From assembly GCA_036873135.1 (NCBI GenBank), contig JAPTYO010000026.1, forward strand, positions 3,824,001 through 3,888,000: a stretch of 64,000 nucleotides of DNA, written 5' to 3'. Below are positions 30,859 to 42,713 of the stretch, one piece after another. A model generated the notes under the pieces. The model was given only the letters and a program-made list of their open reading frames with translations. It ran no database searches and had not been told where the DNA came from. The stretch's first letter is position 1, and the number at the start of each line of letters is the position of its first letter. Source of the DNA: Clarkia xantiana subsp. parviflora (lineage: Eukaryota; Streptophyta; Magnoliopsida; Myrtales; Onagraceae). The translations under genes and the position numbers were made by a program.

Positions 30859-31688
30859 TGTTGGGATCAAAATGACGTGGCTCCAGAACATCGGGTAACG
30901 GACATCAAGATCTCGCCGGGAGCTAGCTCACTCAGGTATCTTTCTTGACCTCATGGGTACTTATTTTACTTTGGTGGCTTTGTGCTGGGCGATGACCTGA
31001 AAAGGGGTGGGGGAAGGCCCCTGATTCCACTCCGAAGCTTTAAGTCAGTAATGGATATCGAGAGAATATTGTAAAGTCTATGATAGCACTTAGAACTTAA
31101 ATAATGAAAGTGAGCCCCTATTTATAGGGAGATATTACCGATTTTAGTGGCGGCTACCCTCTTGGGAGGGTTTCTACTCTGAGTCGGCATAAGCAGGTGA
31201 CAAGCAGGTTGCCAGGTGATACCACTTCCTTAAGAGGAAGGTTTCGTGGTATAGAGGGTTGCGAGCAAGTCGCCAGCTGGTGCCTCTTTCTTCAGAGGAA
31301 AGTTTCGTGGCATAGGGGGCGGCGAGCATGTTGCCAGTTCGTACCTCTTCCTTCGAAGGGAAGTCTTCCTAGAGGCGGCGAGCAAGTCTCCACATGTCCT
31401 TTCCTAAGAGGGAAGGTTTCCTCTAAGTATCTGATGGTCGACTCGACTCGTACTTTAGTAGGGAAGCTTTGGTCCTCGACTCGACTTACACTTCAAGATA
31501 GGAGCCTTGAATGACCTTTTCGCCTTGTTCTTTATGACTTATGTCTGGAAAGTCGACTTTTGTTTGTAGGGTAGTCGACCATTCATTTTTATCTCCTTAC
31601 TGCAGACTCGAATGGTCGATCATACATTCTTTTGAGATCTTCGATTTTTTTTTTACTCGTACTAGATTGCCTCAAATCATATCCAACA
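30859..31688 (-). repeat. 3' LTR of element L1
   Basis: 830 bp, TGTTGGATATG...CCCAACA on the minus strand. TATA in CTCCCTATAAATAGGGG near 31125. It contains direct repeats around TCGCCGCC and GAGGAAAGTTTC (31195-31430). The right half matches the LTR piece at 59480-59837. Confidence 0.8.
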
Positions 31689-31701
31689 CTTGCCCCGAGA
31701 C
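31689..31701 (-). other. Polypurine tract of element L1
   Basis: GTCTCGGGGCAAG on the minus strand ends directly at the LTR start TGTTGG. L2 has TCTCGGGGGCAAG in the same place at 34927. Confidence 0.75.
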
Positions 31702-32158
31702 ATAAATCATTAGTCTTTAAAATAAAGGGGAAGGAGTTATGTCGAGTACCTTTTATGATGAGAGGACTTTGCCCCTCTGGTCTCTTAGCGTGTAGGCTCT
31801 TTTCCGTCATTTGGCGTTGGTAGAATCAAGTAGTCAATAGGGACTGATCTCCTTCGTAGAGGCGACTTTCGGAAGTCGGGTAGAGAGTCAGCACCACCGC
31901 TGATTTCTTGGTCACCACTGACTACGGGAAGTCGAGGTGACTGTTTCTTGTTTGAGATAGAAATCTCTAGTCGAGACGCTGTGTCTAGTAGTAATTTTTT
32001 ATCGTTGGAAAAGGAGGTGTGAAGAAGCTTAAGAGTCATCTTGCCCATTGAAAACGGTAATTTCGAAGCAACGGTCACGTTGTCAGTAACTGCACCAATA
32101 GATGATTACCTAGGGAATGCTTCCTTAAGAAGTTATCTTGAAAGGTGGAAGGCTTCAG

Positions 32159-32166
32159 TATAAATA
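32159..32166 (+). promoter_or_regulatory. Orphan TATA box of the missing L1 antisense gene
   Basis: TATAAATA in a block that matches the L2 antisense promoter. The gene that should follow has been lost at the L1/L2 junction. Confidence 0.5.
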
Positions 32167-32306
32167 CTACTGCCTCACTTTCATTTTTCACCTCTGTTTA
32201 GCTTGAGGAAAAATAAAGGCGCAAACAAATAAGTCGTCACAAAATCCCATATTCGTTAATAAACGACATTTGCATCATGGGAGAAAAAGAAAAGAAGAAA
32301 GACAAT

Positions 32307-34390
32307 TTATACATTGTTCTTAGAACTCTTCTTTTCAGCCGCAACCTTGGCGACGAGATAAGCATGAAGAGCTTCCACCTTTGAAAAATTGAAGTCAGGA
32401 TGCAAAGATCTAATATCAGTTGCCACCGAATCAAATGTCGAAAGGAACATGTGTCTACAGGCTACGGAGCATTTTCATGAAAAACGGTGCTGGAGTTATA
32501 AGTGGCAACAACTCGGGATAAAGCCGCCTCGCTCTCCTCTACTTTGGCCATCAAGTCAGCAACCTCCTCCTGAGATAAGGCCAGCTTGATACGAAGATTT
32601 TCGAGGACAGTAGTCGATATCCATCGAATATCGGAGAACTCCACATTGAGGAGGATTGAAAGCCTTAAAGTCTCCTTACATTGAGAGAGATCTTCAGAGG
32701 TAGTGGCGAGGGCCTCGTTCAAACGAGTCATATCCTCCTTCAACTGGGAAACCTCCTCTCTAAGACGTTGCTTTTCCCCTACCTCCATTTCGGCCTAAAA
32801 AACCGCAAGCTTCTCCCTAAGAGAAGAAAGCTCTTCATTAAGATCGAGGATTAAGCGGGAAATCTGGAGAAAGTCTCGAGAAGCCTGACAACAAAAAGCT
32901 ACAAATCAACAAAAGATCAAGGAATGAAGATTTAATGAAAGTACTTAACAATAATATCTTTCTACCTTGGTCTGTCAGTGTAAAAACATGCGAACAGCTT
33001 TGTCGACTTCTTCAGCCCGGGTCAATAAACGAGGACGGTCGTGAGGGGGCACTGAAGCATTGAGAAAATGCAGCGTCAGCTGTCGATTAGAGAGGGAATG
33101 ACCCTCCTTCAATTGATACCCCTTCAAGGAAAAAAGAGGGTTCCAGTCGACTTTCTAGGAAGAATCCTCAGGGTCACATAGAAGCATCTTCCAGCTAAAA
33201 GGAGGACCCTCAATCCTTAGGCCTGTCATGGCTTGAGGGGCAGATGAATCGGCAATACTCATGCCTTTCAAATCAGCTCCTATAACAAAGAAAAGAGCAA
33301 TATGAGAAGCTACTCAAGAAAAATAAGAACAAAATCGATGAGGAAAAACCCTACCTCCAATCGCAGGGGAGGAACTCAAAGGAGTATCGTGAATAGAGGA
33401 GGTTCACGAATAGCCGCCCTTTTCGTCCTTATTTTGGGCGTCTTCTCTACCACAAGCGCATCCTCGGCAGGAGCCTCCGTAACAGCAGAGGCCTCCCCAA
33501 CAGTCTTGACGTCGGTCGCCGGAGAATCGTGAGAAATCGGAACTCCTGTCGCCGCCTGATCACGAGCATAAAAAACCTTCATAAAAAGACCTACAGAAAG
33601 CAAAAGAAGGCTTAAAACATAAGCATAGAGAAAACAAAATTTACCCAGCTGATAGGAATCTCTTCCAAACGAGTACGTATTCCCGCCTGGATGAGTTATT
33701 TTTCGGTGGTTTCATCGACAGAATTTCAGGGATTGAAGCCCCTTTGAGTAACTACGGCGTGAATCTTGCCGATAGTGGAAAACTCTTCAGGGGTTAGACC
33801 CTCTAATAAAGGAGGGTGATCAGTCCCAAGGCGAGCATTGAGAGGCTAGGTAACACCTTCCCGACAGAAGAAATAATAATTCTTCCAATTGGAGTTGAGG
33901 GATTTTAACCCTGTTACCATAGCCCTGGCCGATCCCCAATAAAGAGGATCATCCGACGGAGGCCACCGAGTCTTAAAAGCGGTGACTAATTGTTATTACC
34001 AACCAGCTAGTAGAAACATTTGAAAACTTGAAGACTGTAATCCCAACCGTATACGTCGCATAAGCAACGGAAGCCTACCCAGTAACGTAGGACATTTACA
34101 GTAATCTGACAGGGATGGATTCCGTAATGCTCGCAAACTTCCTCTAATTCGTAGCAGAAGGGAAAGCGGTGCCCTGCCTCAATCTGACCGACGAAGACGG
34201 GGATCTCTCCCGCCTGAGCATGATGAGGCTCATGAGGGGCGCCACCATATCGAGGTCTCTCACTATCATTAAGATTGCCCAAAGACACCGCTTCCATAAA
34301 AGCAGTGCTCAACAGCTTGTTCACTTTAGGAGGGTCGGGAAAAGAAGGAATAAAGCCAGAAGACCTACCTGGTGGAATTTGAGCAACCAT
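32307..34390 (-). pseudogene. Antisense gene of element L2 (Transposase_28-like plus coiled coil)
   Basis: Starts at the ATG 34390. The first exon carries HRFPFCYELEEVCEHYG and a following hydrophobic helix, matching the N-terminal domain in D and M. A second block near 33990-33850 includes NWKNYYFF, typical of that family from memory. Later blocks are 33603-33370 (Ala/Val-rich linker) and a coiled-coil exon from 32788, ending with FNFSKVEALHAYLVAKV before a TAA at 32309-32307. Stops and shifts occur near 34006, 33830 and 32465, so it is probably dead, although unidentified introns may explain some breaks. Family placement follows from exon order and the conserved C-terminus; function unknown. 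Confidence 0.7.
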
Positions 34391-34588
34391 GGGAATTTTT
34401 GAAAGCGATCGAAAAAAAGAAGCTTACCGATTAGGGTCTGAAGGACCAGCGGTGGTGACTCCAACTAAAATTCTTTCCTATGGAAAGCAAGAACGAGGCG
34501 AGTTTGGGTTAATGAAGAAAGCACTATATTGATTCGCCAGAATGAATGAAAATGAGAGCAACAGTGAAAAATTAAAGTCAAATAGTTG

Positions 34589-34596
34589 TATTTATA
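34589..34596 (-). promoter_or_regulatory. TATA box of the L2 antisense gene
   Basis: TATAAATA on the minus strand, about 200 bp upstream of the ATG at 34390. A GTAAGC at 34427-34422 could be a leader splice donor. Confidence 0.55.
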
Positions 34597-34913
34597 CTAA
34601 AGTTTCCGCCGCCTAGGATATCTTCCCGAGGAAGCTTTTCTTAGTTCATCACTCATTGGTGCAATTACTAACAGCATTACTATTGCTCCTTGTAAATTTA
34701 CAAGACGACCTTTGAGCTTCTCCAAGTCTCCCATCGGTCAAAAAGTGAAAAGTTCGGGTCAACAACTCGAATAAGGGATCCTGACCTTGACCCAAAAGGA
34801 CCAACAAAGAAAGTTCAAATTCTGCGGCCCGGCTAAGTACGAATCCCGCCGGAAAGCCTTCATATCATTACAAGACTTAAGACATCTTCTTCATAATGAA
34901 GCCGACGATTCAA

Positions 34914-34927
34914 GTCTCGGGGGCAAG
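34914..34927 (+). other. Polypurine tract of element L2
   Basis: GTCTCGGGGGCAAG directly precedes the LTR start TGTTGGG at 34928. Confidence 0.75.
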
Positions 34928-35071
34928 TGTTGGGTTACGATTATAGAGGACACGCGGATGGATAGTCGGGAGCATGTAAGTTGGGACTCCTAAATGAGAG
35001 TCAACGACTAATCATACTCATAATGAATAACTAAGTACAAATAGTCGACACCAAATATTGAAAAAGTCGAC
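34928..35071 (+). repeat. 3' LTR fragment of L2, cut by copia F
   Basis: Starts TGTTGGG after the polypurine tract and resembles the start of the L1 LTR in its GTCGAC motifs. It is interrupted at 35071/35072 by the TG of copia F. The missing remainder is not found after copia F in this window. Confidence 0.7.
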
Positions 35072-35625
35072 TGTTAGCATATGGTGACGTGGCGCCGTAA
35101 TTGGTAGCCCGTTAATGCTAAGGAAATTACCTAATTTAATTTGGTAATTGTCACATTAGGGTAATTGGGCCAAACCCTAACCCTAATTGACATGGGAGGC
35201 CCAAAATTGGGCCTCCCCCTTTAATAGCATGGTTTGGCCGAACCCTCTTTTGTCCACTCCACCAATCCTATATATAGGGGACTCACCTAAGGGGTTTAGA
35301 CACTCATTCATAATTAAGTACCTCCATTGAGGAACTTGAGAGAAACCCTCTCATCCCTTAGTAGTGATTTTCGGTGCACATCTTAGTCCGAGGTTCTTTC
35401 CCCGTTAAAGAATCGATCAGAGGCTTTGTTGTGGAGCTTATACCGCGTAGGACTTCTTCTCACGAAAAAACTTGTACGGGTTCCGACCGGAGGATTAGAA
35501 CTCCCTCCACAACGTTCTTGGGCAAGAAAGCTATTGAGGTATGTGTACATTATTCCGCTGCGTAATTAGATTACTTACTAGTACACGTTTAGCATTCCGT
35601 AGTATTACGTCCCCGTAATCAAACA
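35072..35625 (+). repeat. 5' LTR of copia F
   Basis: 554 bp, TGTTAGCATATGG...ATCAAACA. TATA at 35269-35276 in CCTATATATAGG. Similar to the LTRs of G and H. Confidence 0.88.
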
Positions 35626-35626
35626 G

Positions 35627-35638
35627 TGGTATCAGAGC
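35627..35638 (+). other. Primer binding site of copia F
   Basis: TGGTATCAGAGC, one base after the LTR; complementary to plant initiator tRNA-Met. Confidence 0.95.
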
Positions 35639-36253
35639 ATGGTTAGGAGTTCTTAAATTTTGATAAACTAATGTTCTTGAATATTCATAAAAAATCGAAA
35701 TTTTTTATGAACACCATGAGTAATCCGAAATTTTTTAAGTAAATTTCATGTGTCTGATCTTTAAAAACTTAAAATTTTCGAATTTACATGTTTCTTTTAG
35801 ATCAAAACCGAACTTTTATGTTCGAATTTTACTTTGATGTTCATAATCTTCAAGAACACCATGAGTTTTATCAAGAACACTTTTTCGATTCATGATCAAG
35901 TTAGTGTTTGATCTTAAAATTTGACAACTTTTCCAATTTTCTTGTTAGTGCCGAAAATTCCTATGGGTATTTTAGGTTAAAAAAAAAAAAAATTCTTGGC
36001 CCCCAAGTAATTAAAAATTTCGGCACATATATTATAAGATATATGTTGCCATTTTTTAATTTATTAATAGGTAACTATATATCTATAAGTTGGAATAAGT
36101 ATAGGTTCATAATATAATATGGTTAAAGATATTAACTATCAATATATATAGTTAAAGATAGGGTTAATATATATTGATATATTTAGTTGCTACAAAAGAT
36201 TAAGAAAATATATTGTCTACATATTTTATTCCCTAAAAATATATTTGACAATA

Positions 36254-36254
<1 letters not shown>

Positions 36255-36303
<49 letters not shown>

Positions 36304-36368
36304 CGAATATTTTATATATATACATATATTGTTGATTGATTTACATCTTAAAGAGAGAATCTTGACAA

Positions 36369-36411
<43 letters not shown>

Positions 36412-36415
36412 GTGT
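36255..36415. repeat. (TA)n(TG)n and (TA)n microsatellites in the copia F leader
   Basis: An alternating TA run turning into a TG run at 36255-36302, and a second TA run at 36370-36412. Equivalent leader positions in H (8080-8110), G (29365-29390) and J (60985-61030) carry shorter or longer versions. Confidence 0.9.
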
Positions 36416-37647
36416 GCCGAATTATATATATATATTAGCAATATTGGAAATTATTTTAAATAATTAATATCTCTTGGAAATTATTTTCTTAATCGGGTCG
36501 ACCTTGTCGGGTCGGGTCGGACCGTAGTAACTAAATTGAACCTAACCTAACAGGTTTTGAGTGATAAAACTAACCACAATCCTATTTAATTGAACCGTTT
36601 CGGACCAAACCGAATTTTTAAAATCAGACCGACTTGAACCGGATTTTAAATTGGACCGGACAAGAATTTTTAAATTTCTCAGAAATTTTAAAAATGTTCA
36701 ATAAAATAGGATGTCAAATTTTTAAATTCAAAATATTTTTCGAACTTTAAATCTAGCTTAAACAGTGCTCTTAGGGTTTGCGTTTTAACACGTTTTTTTT
36801 AAACCCTAATACCTAGTTTCGATTATGGGGATGGATCTAGGATATGCATGTTTTTGGGACTGGATTAAATTAGTGGGCTGAATTGCAATTGTTTACTTTC
36901 TGCTACATATATATTAGAACTGTCGTCTTGACTCAGTCAAGCTAGCTAGATATTAATTGCGAGCATTGAGCTCTGGGATTTAAATATATGTATTGCGTAA
37001 TAGGATAGACATGCTATGCTGATTGAAAGTGCCTAGAATCCATGTCTAGAAACGACGCATAATTGATTGTTAGCATGAATTGTAAAACAGCCCCTGATAT
37101 TTTCAAACGTTTTTAAAACTGAAAATTACAGTCGCCGATTATGCATGATTAGTGCGAATGTTGCATGTTTTGACACTTATGCTAGGATGTTCATGAACAG
37201 AAAGCATCTGATAATTTACTTCACGTAGAATTATATATGCTAGGAACATTAGACGCATGACGTGTAAGCATCTTTTGGTTTGTTCGATTTTTATAGCATA
37301 ATATGATATTATGCATGCGTAAATTATCGGATAATTCCTTTTAAAATTATAAGGGCCTTGGGAAATCCAAGACCGGGTATACTCGTTTGAAAATTCTCGT
37401 TCCGGTAATTTGCAACATAATAACCGTTTTCAAAAGACTGATCTATTAGATTGAAGACGACGGTAGTATGAATTCTTTCACGACACCCCCTTCCCTCGGT
37501 TTACTGACGGTCGGTTTGGTTTAGTGACTGAAGGATCACTATTTGTCGTATTCCATCTTAATAGATAATCCGATGTTTGCAATTCTGTCAAAATGTTGTT
37601 GTCTTCCTAACTTGCATGAAACATATGTGTTAGTTTTAATGGCTGGG

Positions 37648-38297
37648 TCGGCAAGCTTTTATAAACCATGCAATTTGGATGGTATGGATTACGAGGCATG
37701 GAGTTAGATGGAGAGAGAATTTCTTATAGCATGTGACACATATATGTGTATCATGCCTATAAGAAACGAGAAGTTGGTACAGCCGGACAGCAACCTAATT
37801 CCCAGAATTGGGAATATAGGTTAGGGAGATAGAAAGCATGCGAGGTGATATTGGCAACCTTGGATAAAGAGGTTGCAGAGCACTTCACACTCAATTATTC
37901 AGCTGCTCAGATTTGGGCTGCCCTTAAACTCCGTTTCAGAAGTGGAAAGGCAGCCGAAGCAAGACAGGTAATAATCGAGTATAATGACTTACTTTCAAAC
38001 GACACTAGAGTAAAACCTGGGTCTAACCAAAGGATCGAAAGGTCCAATTGGAGAAAGATAATCAATATCGTATAGGGAGATCCTATGTCATGGTTTGCTG
38101 ATGAATTTGGACTAGAATACTTAATAACGGCGATTAAGTACTCTATGTACTTATTCATGGAAAGCAATCAAAAGAGACTGGCATATTCCCCGGTGCACTA
38201 TCGCAAGAGGACAAAGGATATAGCAGAGGAAATAGGATCGACTTGGTCCTCAAACGAGATCCGTAGTATGAAAAATGCTACTGATTTCGTACTGTAA
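37648..38297 (+). pseudogene. Copia gag remnant (element F)
   Basis: An ATG at 37644-37660 opens a frame with FYKPCNLDGMDYEAW, typical of copia gag starts, but stops follow within about 25 codons. A second open piece at 37845-38075 holds LATLDKEVAEHFTLN and AAQIWAALKLRFR, matching the UBN2-type gag core from memory. A third piece runs to 38297. Frames change between them. Gag would form the particle shell. The copy is dead. Confidence 0.65.
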
Positions 38298-40215
38298 ATG
38301 GTACGCCTCGTTTTCCACACATATGAAACCGTTAAACGTTTTATATCACTAAGTCTACTGATATGATTCACTTGTGAATTCTTTTCAGGGACACTTGGTG
38401 AAGATGGCTGGAGTTTTCCTTTTAAACTTTATTTTCCTTTACCTCTAAAAGGCTTTATTCTGTATCTCATTAACGTACCAATATCTATAAATTCTCTTAC
38501 TATCAATAAATGTTTGATATTAGTTAATTATGATTCGGAATTATTTAATAAAGTAGTAACCATTCGCTCCATGATATGGTCTACTTATCAAAACTAATCG
38601 GGCCAGTTAAACAAGCCCGATCCGAAACGAACAACTAATCTTAGATTCTTCCAACAAAACGGTTGAACCAGAAAACATTCACACACCTAATCAATCATCC
38701 ATCAATTGCATAGTTCCAAAAGAGACCGACCAGAAAATTACATCCTTATTTGTTAAGTACTCCATTAAAATGATAAAGCTCCCAAAATAATACGCATGAT
38801 AAAACCGATTTTAAAATTCGAGACTATTGTAACCATGGTTTAAACCTGGTATGCGCGTGGCGCATGTCACCTCGAGAGACGGGACACATCGTTTTAAAGT
38901 CTGAATTCAACAACGAAATATTTTAATGAATGCTAAATTTTCGTTTGTAATCCTTTGAATGTAACTCATTGATAACTACTAACATTATAAGTATGCTTCA
39001 AACCTACTGCAATCTAGTAAGAACATCAACTATGGCATTAAAGCGAACACTTAAATGCATAGCCCTTGAGGTGAATAAGTCTCTGGGTGAGTTTAACAAA
39101 CAAAAGGAAGAAGTCAGTCAAACGACTCTCCCACTATAAGCCTTGAACGAAAAGTTTGGCTAAAGCAATCATTTTATAAAATACTTCAAGAAACATAGTT
39201 CAAAGTTACATAATGATGAAGTTCAACATTAATTACTCCTCCGGATGAAATTAAGTTGTTTCACATTAATATAACTCTATGTTCCAATAAAATCGGTTGA
39301 CACATCACCACAACTAAAAGGATGATACAGGTAAAACCATATCATTAGCAGCATTACATTGCGCATTAAACTAGTATTTGTTAAAGAGTACCGTCTACTC
39401 TTAAAGGAATACAAGTTTAAAAGTAGCTTAGAATGATGGTATTCTAATCGAACATGACATATTATAAATATTTGAGGATAAATTTCCAATGTTCTACGGA
39501 ACGAACATACATAGTATTGATCGAATCAATGAATGGTTAACAGAGATTATCAGGTCCCACTTACTTCGAGTGGGAGAATTAATACAGCATAAGTGATTGG
39601 TATGGTAAATGATGATGGAGACGTCTTCATAATAAATCCAGTGGAAGGGCTTACTCCCCCTCACATATAATCATCACTAAATGCAAATTCGAATCAAGTC
39701 GAACCTGATAATCGTAATGCTGAACTAACACAACTATCCATTATTCCTAGTGGGAGGGAAACGACCAACTTGGTTCCAGATCCTAGTGATCAAGGAATAC
39801 ATCTCAGAGGTAAAATTCCGAGACCAAGAGGTCATCCTGAGAAAGTTGTAGATCAAAGTTCTAGCACGGCCATTGTTCCCAGTGGGATTGATGCTCCGAT
39901 AAGAAGCATTATTCCGAGTGGGAGTAGCGATCAAACTATAGATGGGATTGACGAGCCTAGACATAGGCAACGAACTTCTGTTAGATAAGTATCCCATCAA
40001 GTGAGACATTCGTTCACGAACCAGTGACGGTTCAGCAAACAATGGAAGAACCTCAAACGAGGGAATGGAGGAAAACAATTGAGGATGAAATATATCTAAA
40101 TAAGAACAAATTCGGTTATGGTCCTTAGTTGATTGATCTGCTAACCGCAGAACTTGAAAGTGAAATTTTAGAATTCACTACTGATGGAAAGTTGAGTGGT
40201 TGAAAACTCAAATCA

Positions 40216-41573
40216 TTGCGAGAGTATATACCCAAATTCATGGAGTGGACTTTGATAAAAACATACTTACCAACTGTGCGTTACACCATAGTAATGGCCA
40301 TCCTTGCCCTAGTTGCATGTCTCGATCTAGAGCTGCACCAAATGGATGTTAAGACTGCATTCCTCCATGGAAACTTGGAGGAAGAGATCTACATGGAGCA
40401 GCCAGAGGGTTTTATTACTCCTGGCAAAGAACTTAAAGTTTGCAAACTCCAGAGGTATATTTACGGTCTTAAACAGTCATCTCGGCAATGGTATCGCAGA
40501 TTCCACGAGGAAATCGTCGGAAACGGATTTGTGACTATTCACGAGGATCCTTCCGTATACACTAAGACCTCTGGGTCTAAGTATGTCATTTTAATACTAT
40601 ACGTAGATGACATGCTCATTGCTGCGAACGACGTGAGTTTCATGAACAAATCAAAGTCCTGGTTAGCGTCAGCATTTGAGATGAAAGACATGGGAGAGGC
40701 CACGTACATCTTACGCATTAAGATTGCCCGATATCGTGCCGCCCGAAAATTGTGTTTGTCTCAAGAATCTTATATCAACAAACTGTTGAAAAGAATCAGA
40801 ATGCTTGATGCTAAACCCGTGGATACGCCGGTTGTGTTCGGGTGCGCGCTGTCAAAGCGTGATGGACCGAAAAACCAGCAGCAGCGTGAACAGATGAAGG
40901 GGGCAGAGTACCTAAGCATGGTAGGGAGTCTTATGTACGCCATGTTATGTATTCGACCAGATATCTGTTACGCTGTGGGCCTAGTAGCAATATTCCAATC
41001 AGATCCTAGTTATCGACATCTAAAGGCCGTAAAACGAATTATAAGGTATCTAAAAGGTACTGCCGACTATGTTCTGTGCTATAAGGGCAAGCAAGTAGAA
41101 ATGACTGGTTATAGTGACGCCGACCACGGTGGCGATCCAGATGATCGTAAGTCCACCACAGGAGGAGTTTTTCTTCTTGCTAATGCTGCCATATCTAGGG
41201 TGAGCAAGAAGCAATCATGTGTCGCGCTTTCCACTATGGAATCAGAATTCGTTGCCCTTTCTAAAAACGCACAAGAAGCAGTCTGGCTGAAAAGGCTTCT
41301 TACTGCATTAATTGACACTGGCAAAAAGAGTAATCCCGTCAAGGTATACTCCGACAGTCAGGCAGCCATTGCAGCAGTTAAGAATCCAATGTACCATAGT
41401 AGGACCAAACACATTGATGTGAAATACAACTATGCTAAATCTGTTCTGGAAGACAACATAATCGCTTTAGAATACTTGTCCACGGATAAATGGTTGCAGA
41501 TCCATTAAGTAAGCCATTACGTAGAGAGATCTTCGAAAAGCACGTAAAACTGCTTGGATTACGTAGGGCTTAA
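40216..41573 (+). pseudogene. Copia reverse transcriptase and RNase H (element F), nearly intact
   Basis: 430 codons open from 40216 to 41508. RT motifs DVKTAFLHGNLEEEIYM (near 40345) and YVDDM (near 40600), MVGSLMYAMLCIRPD (near 40920), then RNase H with GYSDADHGGDPDDRKST (41105), STMESEFVALS and SDSQAAI. One A appears lost from an A run near 41487-41490. Shifting frame there restores the usual C-terminal tail of copia RNase H up to a TAA at 41571. The upstream part of the RT is out of frame or degenerate (39990-40215). Without integrase and protease it could not act alone. Confidence 0.9.
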
Positions 41574-41904
41574 GTGAGTGACTTGTATAAGCGATAATAT
41601 TTTGACATTTGAAATAATATTATTTCGATTGGAATTGCAAACCGAGTATATGATCTATCGACGTCATAATGAAATATAACATCGGATTTTACGGCTTATA
41701 AACTAAGTCGTAGGAAGACATAAAACTCTTCCACCAAAATTATGTCGAATGTGAACCATGCCTCGTCACACAGGCACGGTCATCTTGTAAGGAGAGGGAG
41801 ACCTCTACCACAACAAGATTGGCTAAGAACCAGGGGGATAAACCTGGTTAAACGAAACGATAACCTTGTCACGCTTAATGCATGACCTAATCTTCGTTGT
41901 GTAC
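41574..41904. other. Post-pol region of copia F
   Basis: No gene seen. GGAGAGGGAGACCTC near 41796 is a possible purine-rich tract, but no LTR start follows before element C begins at 41905. Confidence 0.4.
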
Positions 41905-42662
41905 TGATGGATATACGCCCAATTTGAACTTGTTGACCTCCGAATCATTTTATTTTTATCACCCCATTAATGATTGTAAATCGAAACTTCAACCCGAACA
42001 CTTCGCGAAAACACCAACGGTTCGGACGAGGCCGAAGCGCTCGTCCGGCCAAGTTAGAATCACCTAGGTGAGGTCGGGTGGCCACACCCGACCTCCCCTA
42101 GGGGAGATAGGGTCAGCCAACCCGATCTCCCCTATCTCCCCTAGGAGGGGTTGGGTGGCCTCACCCAACCCCTACCCTTGGGGGTCGGATTTTCCTTCCC
42201 CCCAAGGGCCCCGGCACTATTCTTGGACTCCCATACTCGGTTTATTCCCGCCAACCTTCTCCGTATCCTAAGGTCTTAATTATGCGTTTAAAGGTTAATT
42301 AATTGTGTTTAAAGGTTAACGATGTCATTAAGCCACCTTAATGACACCGTTGCCTATAAATACAACCCTTTCACTATTCATTTGATCATCTTGGCAAGTT
42401 GCATAATTTTGCTCTGACATCTCTCTAGCTTTATCTCTCTAAAACCGTACTGACTTAGGCATCGGAGAGGGTTCATCAGGCACCACCCCCCCCCCTCTGT
42501 GCCTGGTATTGCCCCTCTTGCAGGGCGCAAGGAGAAGAGAAGCTAAGGACGGAAGGACACGAGCTAGGAAAGCACAACCCGAGAACACTGAATCCGCAAC
42601 ATCACCAGTGAGGAACGAGACTTGAGTCGACCGCCCGTTGACCCTAGACTCGGAACCTAACA
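41905..42662 (+). repeat. 5' LTR of element C
   Basis: 758 bp, TGATGGATATACG...CCTAACA. TATA (TATAAATA) at 42355-42362, preceded by a GTCATTAAG/CTTAATGAC hairpin. Palindrome array at 42062-42170. Confidence 0.9.
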
Positions 42663-42664
42663 CT

Positions 42665-42680
42665 TGGCGCCGTCAGTGGG
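42665..42680 (+). other. Primer binding site of element C
   Basis: TGGCGCCGTCAGTGGG, two bases after the LTR end. One base differs from the B and D site. Confidence 0.82.
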
Positions 42681-42713
42681 CTTCGGACAGAAAGCCTGGA
42701 AATAACAAGAGCA

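Larger units (their letters stand above)
30859..32215 (-). mobile_element. Tat-like element L1, 3' end only
   Basis: Minus orientation: 3' LTR 31688-30859, polypurine tract 31701-31689, then a 3' untranslated region that carries a plus-strand TATA box at 32159. The sequence 32070-32200 aligns with the reverse complement of 34560-34700 in L2, the promoter of an antisense gene. L1 ends soon after this promoter (about 32205-32260), so its own antisense gene is missing. The right boundary is approximate. Confidence 0.7.
32216..35071 (+). mobile_element. Tat-like element L2, 3' end only
   Basis: Plus orientation. It holds the complete span of an antisense gene (32307-34390, minus), its promoter, an untranslated region, the polypurine tract 34914-34927, and the first 144 bp of the 3' LTR, which is interrupted by copia F at 35072. 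Pol and the 5' half are missing. L1 and L2 face each other as an inverted pair. Confidence 0.72.
35072..41904 (+). mobile_element. Ty1/copia element F, 3' LTR missing
   Basis: 5' LTR, tRNA-Met primer site, AT-rich leader of about 2 kb (35640-37640) without a gene, a broken gag (37648-38297), a non-coding stretch of about 1.5 kb where protease and integrase should be, the RT-RNase H frame (40216-41573), and a tail. Element C begins at 41905, so the 3' LTR is absent. The stretch 38300-39960 aligns with G 27400-25900, which shows that loss of protease-integrase predates these copies. Confidence 0.85.

Noticed and set aside
35067..35071. TCGAC as target duplication of copia F
   Set aside because: The 3' LTR of F is missing in this window, so no second copy can be compared.
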